Assembly: GCA_947177925.1 (NCBI GenBank)
Contig: CAMWWJ010000079.1
Location: forward strand, 1 to 11,290
Direction of reading: 5' to 3'
Origin: an uncultured Lachnospiraceae bacterium
GTDB taxonomy: Bacteria; Bacillota; Clostridia; Lachnospirales; Lachnospiraceae
DNA: 11,290 bases
Each line of letters starts with the position of its first letter. The first letter of the stretch is position 1. Both the position numbers and the translations under genes were made by a program. This document shows positions 6,879-11,290 of this stretch, in pieces. Below the pieces are notes generated by a model that searched no databases, was not told the DNA's origin, and saw nothing but the letters and a program-made list of their open reading frames with translations.

Positions 6879-7568
6879 CTACTTTCTAAGTGCTTCCACT
6901 AAAATGGCTAATGTTACTTTGATCATATAATAAACGGATCGGACAGGAGAAATGGAAGACGTCCCTTCTTCTCTTTCTCTCATCTTTACCGGATATTCTT
7001 CTATTTTCTTTCCCACGTTGAGAATGGCTACAGCGCTTTCCGGTTCCGGGTAATCCTTTGGATAACAGTTTGCATAAATCTCCATGACGCTGCGGTTTGC
7101 CATGCGCATTCCGGATGTAGGGTCCGTAATCTTCACTCCGGTCAGCAGCTTGATTAAATGAGAAAAATATCGAATGCCAAACCGCCTGAGCCCTGATGAC
7201 TGAAAGCCTTCCTTTTCCAGAAAACGGGAGCCGATCAGCAAGTCCACCTCCCTGCTTTTCATATAATCCCGCATTTCTTCCAGATAGCTTGCATCATGCT
7301 GTCCGTCACCGTCAAACTGCACCGCATAGTCATAACCGTTTTTATAAGCATACAAATACCCTGTCTGTACCGCCCCGCCGATTCCAAGATTTACAGGCAG
7401 ATTCAGCACACACAGCCCATGGTCCCTGCAAAGCTCCAGCGTCTTGTCCATGGAACAGTCATTTACTATGACATAGTCAAAGCTCTTTGCATGATCCTTA
7501 ATATCATTTACAGTTTTTAGTATACTTTTTTCCTCATTATATGCAGGAATAATTACTAAACTTTTCAT
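6879..7568 (-). CDS. Polyprenyl-phosphate glycosyltransferase, DPM1-like GT2
   Basis: This 229-residue GT2 belongs to the group of dolichyl-phosphate mannose synthase. In bacteria such enzymes transfer a sugar from a nucleotide donor to undecaprenyl phosphate at the inner membrane face. Visible motifs are IIPAYNEE (6-13), VNDCSMDKT (35-43), the metal and donor motif FDGDGQHD (85-92), LIGSRF (111-116), TDPTSGMR (148-155) and the late YPEPES (173-178). It ends with a short hydrophobic stretch (YYMIKVTLAILVEAL) and lacks the paired C-terminal membrane helices of GtrB-type relatives. A membrane partner would therefore help, and DUF2304 follows nine bases downstream. GAGGA five bases before ATG 7568 fixes the start. 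A 51-base gap to the preceding gene holds nothing but this site. The product probably feeds one of the GT-C proteins in the operon; the sugar is unknown. Confidence 0.9.
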   Translation of the reverse strand: MKSLVIIPAYNEEKSILKTVNDIKDHAKSFDYVIVNDCSMDKTLELCRDHGLCVLNLPVNLGIGGAVQTGYLYAYKNGYDYAVQFDGDGQHDASYLEEMRDYMKSREVDLLIGSRFLEKEGFQSSGLRRFGIRYFSHLIKLLTGVKITDPTSGMRMANRSVMEIYANCYPKDYPEPESAVAILNVGKKIEEYPVKMREREEGTSSISPVRSVYYMIKVTLAILVEALRK

Positions 7569-7619
7569 CGTATTCCTCGTTTTGTTTTCTGAACATTTAT
7601 CCGTCCGGACAACTATGTT

Positions 7620-8366
7620 TCACCCCAAGAACTGTCTTAATACCCGAAGGGTCCTTAAAAAATCCGTTATCCATGCAAAATGGATGCCGTTTTCTTTTAA
7701 AGCTCTGTGTCCCTCCTTTAAAGAAGCTAAATAATTGGACAATCCCCCGGTGCTTGTACTGTTTTCTCCGTAAAACATATAAACCAGCACTTCATCTATA
7801 TAGGCTAGTTTTACCTTTTTCTCTTTTAACATACGAATCATGAATTCATAATCTGCCGCAATTTTATATTCTGTCTTATAAAATCCATAGGCATCGTATA
7901 TTTCTTTCTTTAAATACATGGTCGGATGTCCGGGCATCCAGCCGCTTTTTATGCTGCCCTGCCCCATTCTCCATTTCCGCACTACTTTTCCGTTTTTATC
8001 CACATAATCAATATTGCCATGGACACCGTCACTGCCGCTTTCTTCTATGGCCCGTACCATTTTGGAAATCACATGGCGGTCTACGAACTGATCAAAGGCA
8101 AATCCCACCAGATCCCCCTCTGCCATGCGGATTCCCTTATTGATCGCATCATAAATCCCCCGGTCCGGTTCTGAAATCCATTTAATTCCTTCCGGAAACA
8201 ATTTTTCAGACTCTTTTATAAGCTCTATGGTTCCATCCTTTGAGCCGCCATCCACAATAATATACTCTATATCCCGATAATCCTGCTCGCGCACACCGGC
8301 TATGGTCTTTTTCAGATTTTCTACATCATTGTAGGTAGTTGTAATCACCGACACCTTAATCGCCAT
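7620..8366 (-). CDS. GT2 glycosyltransferase, WfgS-like
   Basis: This is a cytosolic GT-A-fold inverting glycosyltransferase of 248 residues, expected to add one sugar to a growing lipid-linked oligosaccharide. The N-terminus VSVITTTYN (5-13), then IIVDGGSKDGT (36-46) and SEPDRGIYDAINKGI (65-79), is the signature of the WfgS/colanic-acid-type GT2 group. Downstream PGHPTMYLKK and IAADYEFMIRML match the acceptor-side region of the same group. The segment that normally reads N-(S/A)-D-D reads AFDQF here (90-94), keeping one Asp and losing the second. A longer start at 8390 would add MEKERTYP, but ATG at 8366 directly precedes the conserved strand and has AAAGGA eight bases upstream, so I prefer it. 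It overlaps the preceding gene by 11 bases. The GT2 assignment is secure; substrate unknown. Confidence 0.9.
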   Translation of the reverse strand: MAIKVSVITTTYNDVENLKKTIAGVREQDYRDIEYIIVDGGSKDGTIELIKESEKLFPEGIKWISEPDRGIYDAINKGIRMAEGDLVGFAFDQFVDRHVISKMVRAIEESGSDGVHGNIDYVDKNGKVVRKWRMGQGSIKSGWMPGHPTMYLKKEIYDAYGFYKTEYKIAADYEFMIRMLKEKKVKLAYIDEVLVYMFYGENSTSTGGLSNYLASLKEGHRALKENGIHFAWITDFLRTLRVLRQFLG

Positions 8367-10545
8367 GGGATAAGTCCTTTCCTTTTCCATTCTTTTCTAT
8401 TTTACAACAAAATACCAAAAATAGGAAGAGCAGGAAGAAACCTGTAACAAAAATCACATATTCTTTCACAGAATAGAGAGGTGCTGTTACTTTTTCAGAT
8501 ACAAGAAATGTCAAATCCCTTCCGGCTTCTCCCAGACAGCTTCCCTGCGGATAGCTGTCATAGCCTCCCATATAATATGTGACGAATTCCATATAGCTTT
8601 CCGGGCTTCCCTCTGTTTTTTCCATAGTTAGAAGAAAGATTTCCCCCTCTTTCGGGTCCACCGTCTCAAATTGCTTTTCAAATCCTCCCTGGTAAGCTTC
8701 TCCCACCTCTTTTAAGGTCTCCGTAAAAATAAGTCCGGAGCCTGTTCCGGTTAAAGTAATCTGATAAGCGCTGTCATTTTCCTTTCCCAAAGGATTTCTC
8801 CATTGAAACAACAGATAATTAAATGGAACGGAACAGGAAAAGCTCTGGGTAAGGCTGTCCCTTACCTGAAACGGTTCATTTGCCAGAACCTGTGTGACTG
8901 CCGGATGGCTCATTTCCCTTTCTTCTTTTGTATAAGCCCCATAATTTATTACAAAAAAGCTTCCCAGCAAAACAGCTCCTGCTGTCCCTGCAAAAAGCAG
9001 AAAGCTTTTTCCCAGCCTGCCAGAAAAAACAGTACTTTCTTTCTCCATTCCCATACCTGCCAGAAGTCCCATGATAGGCAGAAAAGGAATCTGGTACTGG
9101 GCAGCCGCTTCCCATAATACATAAAACAAAAAACCTCCCAGAAGAGTAATCTGCAAAAGAAAGCTTTCCCACCGGAATTTTTTTTCAAATCCCAAAGCAA
9201 TAAAAAGCAGCACAATCATATGATAAGCCTGGGCATAGCACAAAAAACCCTCGCTTTTTTCTCCCAGAATATAAGAATAACCCTTGTCCGTCCTCATGGC
9301 ATTTTCATAAAACATTTTATAGCTGTTTGCGCCGCCGGAAAAGGTATGGTCTATTTTTTTGCCTGCCTGTCTGATACAGCCTGCAATGCCCAGTTCCTTA
9401 AGCCTTTCTACCAGTCTTTCCATAACTGCCTGTTTCTTTTCTTCTTTTGTGGAAAAACTTGCGGTAAATGCCTCATCCTCTTCATTGTGGAATCCCTCTC
9501 CGCTTAAGGACATCATGAGCCAGTGGGTTGTAGGAAATGCAGTATCCTCTGTATCAATCCCAATGACTTTCACCCCGGCAGCCGTCAAAAAAACGGTCAG
9601 GCAAAAAGCGGTCAGAAAAGCAATAAGCCCATTACACAGACAGTCCCTCAGCATTTTCTTTGATAGCAGGTTCCTGTTTTTCCACAATAACAGCAATCCG
9701 CAAATGACAGCTCCAATGAAAGGAATGACAGTAGTTGCCCGCAGGTAATAACCAATGCTGAAGCATATCCCTGCCAACACAGCCCTGGCTGCCTGTCTTT
9801 TCCCTTTATCTGCTTTTCCTTTAACCATGGTCACAAAAAAGTAGAGAAAGCCCATGAACCAGGGCAATGATAATGTCATAGTGTAGTAATAAGATACCGT
9901 TACATAAAGAAACGGATTACAGCCCAGAAAAAGCAGCAGCATATTCTGCCAGTGACCACCGGGCTCCTGTCTTATTTCTTTCCATAGAAGAAAGGTAAAG
10001 AGCAGGCTTACATCCAGCGCTGCCAGGTTCACTCCGTTTAAAAGCAGGGGCAGGCTGCCCTCTGCCAGCCCAAGGCATTTTCCAATCTTTAGCAGCAGCA
10101 TGGTAAGCAGTACAAAACCGTTTTGATTTGGATAAACAGAAAGGTAATACCATGCTTCTCCGGCTACACTTCCTTCCTCCAGCAGGGAATTGGCTCCGCC
10201 TGCCACAAAGGCTCCGTCCCACAAATACAGGCTTCTATAATAAAACAGGAAAAACAATTGAACCAGCAGGATTACAGCGCATTGCACCGGCAACAGCCTT
10301 TTTAACAAAGTCTCCGGCAAAGCCCGAAACAGCCTGTTCATTCCATAAAAGAAAAACAACAGCACACAAAGGCTTCCTGTCAATGCCAGTATGCCATGCC
10401 TGCCGGTTGTTTCCACCTGCCCAAAGCCCTTTATAAATGCAAACGCCAGAAACAGAAAAAGACAGGTTTCCACAAACATATGCATTCCCTGCTCTATATG
10501 AAACTTTTCCTTTTTCTTATTATTTTGTATCATTCCTGCTTCCAT
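8356..10545 (-). CDS. Large polytopic GT-C-like membrane glycosyltransferase (GT39/PMT-like) with extracytoplasmic C-terminal domain
   Basis: This membrane protein of up to 729 residues has about a dozen hydrophobic segments. Features that suggest a GT-C enzyme using a polyprenyl-phosphate sugar on the outer face are Asp110 just after a membrane segment (LYLWDGAF), the loop YPNQNGF at 138-144, YYLRATT near 266-272 in a later helix, and WEAAAQYQIPFLP near 478-490. A long soluble stretch lies at about 330-435. A second one, beta-rich in appearance, lies at about 540-692 before a final membrane helix (695-713) and a short Lys-rich tail. The start is uncertain. ATG at 10545 has only AAAAAG upstream, while ATG at 10533 (MIQNNKKK) has GGAAG five bases upstream and is preferred, giving 725 residues. 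The gene overlaps the next by 11 bases. Its neighbour two genes downstream could make its lipid-linked donor. The fold class is likely; the exact family and sugar are not established. Confidence 0.75.
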   Translation of the reverse strand: MEAGMIQNNKKKEKFHIEQGMHMFVETCLFLFLAFAFIKGFGQVETTGRHGILALTGSLCVLLFFFYGMNRLFRALPETLLKRLLPVQCAVILLVQLFFLFYYRSLYLWDGAFVAGGANSLLEEGSVAGEAWYYLSVYPNQNGFVLLTMLLLKIGKCLGLAEGSLPLLLNGVNLAALDVSLLFTFLLWKEIRQEPGGHWQNMLLLFLGCNPFLYVTVSYYYTMTLSLPWFMGFLYFFVTMVKGKADKGKRQAARAVLAGICFSIGYYLRATTVIPFIGAVICGLLLLWKNRNLLSKKMLRDCLCNGLIAFLTAFCLTVFLTAAGVKVIGIDTEDTAFPTTHWLMMSLSGEGFHNEEDEAFTASFSTKEEKKQAVMERLVERLKELGIAGCIRQAGKKIDHTFSGGANSYKMFYENAMRTDKGYSYILGEKSEGFLCYAQAYHMIVLLFIALGFEKKFRWESFLLQITLLGGFLFYVLWEAAAQYQIPFLPIMGLLAGMGMEKESTVFSGRLGKSFLLFAGTAGAVLLGSFFVINYGAYTKEEREMSHPAVTQVLANEPFQVRDSLTQSFSCSVPFNYLLFQWRNPLGKENDSAYQITLTGTGSGLIFTETLKEVGEAYQGGFEKQFETVDPKEGEIFLLTMEKTEGSPESYMEFVTYYMGGYDSYPQGSCLGEAGRDLTFLVSEKVTAPLYSVKEYVIFVTGFFLLFLFLVFCCKIEKNGKGKDLSHGD
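8375..8380 (-). promoter_or_regulatory. Ribosome-binding site deciding the GT2 start at 8366
   Basis: AAAGGA stands eight bases upstream of the ATG at 8366 and lies inside the end of the upstream gene. The alternative ATG at 8390 has only a weak A-rich sequence before it. This supports the 248-residue form of the glycosyltransferase and translational coupling to the gene before it. Confidence 0.6.
10539..10543 (-). promoter_or_regulatory. Ribosome-binding site favouring the internal start at 10533
   Basis: GGAAG lies five bases before the ATG at 10533. The upstream ATG at 10545 has only an A-rich run before it, so the shorter 725-residue form of the large membrane protein is more likely. The evidence is modest because the motif is short. 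Confidence 0.4.
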
Positions 10546-10578
10546 TCTTTTTATTGCACTAAAATTTGTTTTTATGAT

Positions 10579-11290
10579 TTATCTTTTCATCTGCTCGTAA
10601 AGCTTTAAGTATTCCCCATACCGCTCTTCCTTTTGAAAGGTGCAGGCCCTTACCCGACATGCCTTTTGGGAATACAGGTAACCCGCTCTTCCCGGTTCCT
10701 GTTTCTGCTCCTCCACCACCGCAAGAACTTCCTCTATGGCAGCCAGAAGCCTGTCAAAGTTTCCTTTTTTCACTACTTTTCCGCAGGTAGGATTGATAGA
10801 CTCTGGGCTTCCTCCTGTTTCAAAGGTCACTACCGGAGTGCCGCAGGCAAGTGCCTCCAGATTGGTAGTAGGGAAATTGTCTTCCAAGGTTGCATTTACA
10901 TATACGCTTGCTTCATTATACAGCGCTGCCAGTTCTTCCAGACTTTCCGTTCTTGTAACAGGAATAATCTCTCCTTTTGGAAATTTCCGCAAAAGCTTTC
11001 TTTCCTGTGACTTGCTCACCCCTACCAGCTTTATGATATAACCCTCCGGAAGATGCTCCGCAAGCTTTTCAAAATAAGGCAGCCCCTTCCTTGGTTCCCA
11101 TACATTGGCAACTCCTAAAATCACCTTTTTCTTTTCTGTCCCTTCCATTGGACGGAATTTCTCAAGGTCGATTCCATTTGGAATGACCTTCACCGGATAT
11201 TCTTTTAGAAAAGATTCCTTAACCAGTTCTCCCAGCCACTTGCTTGGAGTTACGACAACCAGCTTTTCCACTCCCTGAAAGCATTGCTGC
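10579..11290 (-). CDS. GT4-family glycosyltransferase, N-terminus beyond the window edge
   Basis: This is the C-terminal part (about 237 codons) of a cytosolic GT-B-fold retaining glycosyltransferase that moves a sugar from a nucleotide donor to a lipid-linked acceptor. The frame stays open to the right edge (it reads QQCFQG before VEKLVVVTPSKWL), so the GTG at 11271 is an internal valine codon and not the start. Visible landmarks are VTPSKWL, then VIPNGIDLEKFRP at the hinge into the nucleotide-binding domain, the beta strand VILGVANVWEPRKGL, and the donor-site segment ATLEDNFPTTNLEALACGTPVV followed by GGSPESI. The last carries the spaced acidic residues typical of GT4. It resembles WcaI-like and other capsule glycosyltransferases, but donor and acceptor cannot be read from sequence. 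It ends in TAA 33 bases before the next gene and is the first gene of the operon visible here. The family is sure; the substrate is unknown. Confidence 0.9.
   Translation of the reverse strand, partial: QQCFQGVEKLVVVTPSKWLGELVKESFLKEYPVKVIPNGIDLEKFRPMEGTEKKKVILGVANVWEPRKGLPYFEKLAEHLPEGYIIKLVGVSKSQERKLLRKFPKGEIIPVTRTESLEELAALYNEASVYVNATLEDNFPTTNLEALACGTPVVTFETGGSPESINPTCGKVVKKGNFDRLLAAIEEVLAVVEEQKQEPGRAGYLYSQKACRVRACTFQKEERYGEYLKLYEQMKR

Noticed and set aside
7569..7619. The 51-base gap between the two GT2 genes, containing the palindrome GTCCGGAC, as a terminator or operator
   Set aside because: The palindrome is only eight bases with no loop or T-run in the direction of transcription. The rest holds the ribosome-binding site of the next gene.
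9359..9748. A 129-codon plus-strand open frame opposite the large membrane protein
   Set aside because: It is antisense to a well-supported gene, shows no motifs, and such frames are common opposite Leu/Phe-rich membrane proteins.
11269..11271. GTG at 11271 as the start of the right-edge glycosyltransferase
   Set aside because: The frame continues upstream to the window edge, and the protein would lack the whole N-terminal GT-B domain. The codon is an internal valine.

Overview
The window is an internal slice of a long, single-direction surface-polysaccharide operon. Twelve genes are visible, all on the minus strand and read from high to low coordinates. Two run off the window: a glycosyltransferase enters at the right edge and an acyltransferase leaves at the left edge. 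Genes overlap by 4 to 17 bases or are separated by at most 54 bases. I see no terminator-like hairpin, no convincing internal promoter, no RNA gene, no mobile element, no CRISPR array and no gene on the plus strand. Strong AGGAGG-type ribosome-binding sites, one GTG start, the moderate base composition and the protein types suggest a Gram-positive clostridial organism, probably Lachnospiraceae-like. That is an impression, not a proof.

In order of transcription: (1) the C-terminal two thirds of a GT4 glycosyltransferase (10579-11290); (2) a 725-729 residue polytopic GT-C-like membrane glycosyltransferase with a large extracytoplasmic C-terminal domain (8356-10545); (3) a cytosolic GT2 glycosyltransferase of the WfgS-like type (7620-8366); (4) a GT2 of the dolichyl-phosphate-mannose-synthase type, expected to make a polyprenyl-phosphate sugar (6879-7568); (5) a small DUF2304 membrane protein (6498-6869); (6) a Gfo/Idh/MocA oxidoreductase (5461-6501); (7) a short-chain dehydrogenase resembling those of nonulosonate and flagellar glycan loci (4641-5477); (8) an RmlD-type dTDP-4-dehydrorhamnose reductase (3744-4586); (9, 10) two tandem paralogous Gpi18-like GT-C membrane proteins, the second lacking most of the signature residues of the first (2514-3713 and 1484-2521); (11, 12) two membrane acyltransferases of the Acyl_transf_3 fold (321-1487 and 1-317, partial).

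Working model (inference): the oxidoreductases and RmlD supply nucleotide sugars. The GT4 and GT2 enzymes build a lipid-linked chain on the cytosolic face. The DPM-like GT2 with DUF2304 charges a polyprenyl phosphate with a single sugar, which is flipped outward. One or more of the three GT-C proteins adds that sugar on the outer face, and the acyltransferases decorate the glycan with acetyl or similar groups. The polymerase, flippase or ABC exporter, the initiating sugar-phosphate transferase, and rmlA, rmlB and rmlC are not in the window. The most unusual element is the GT-C pair, in which an apparently degenerate partner is translationally tied to an intact one.
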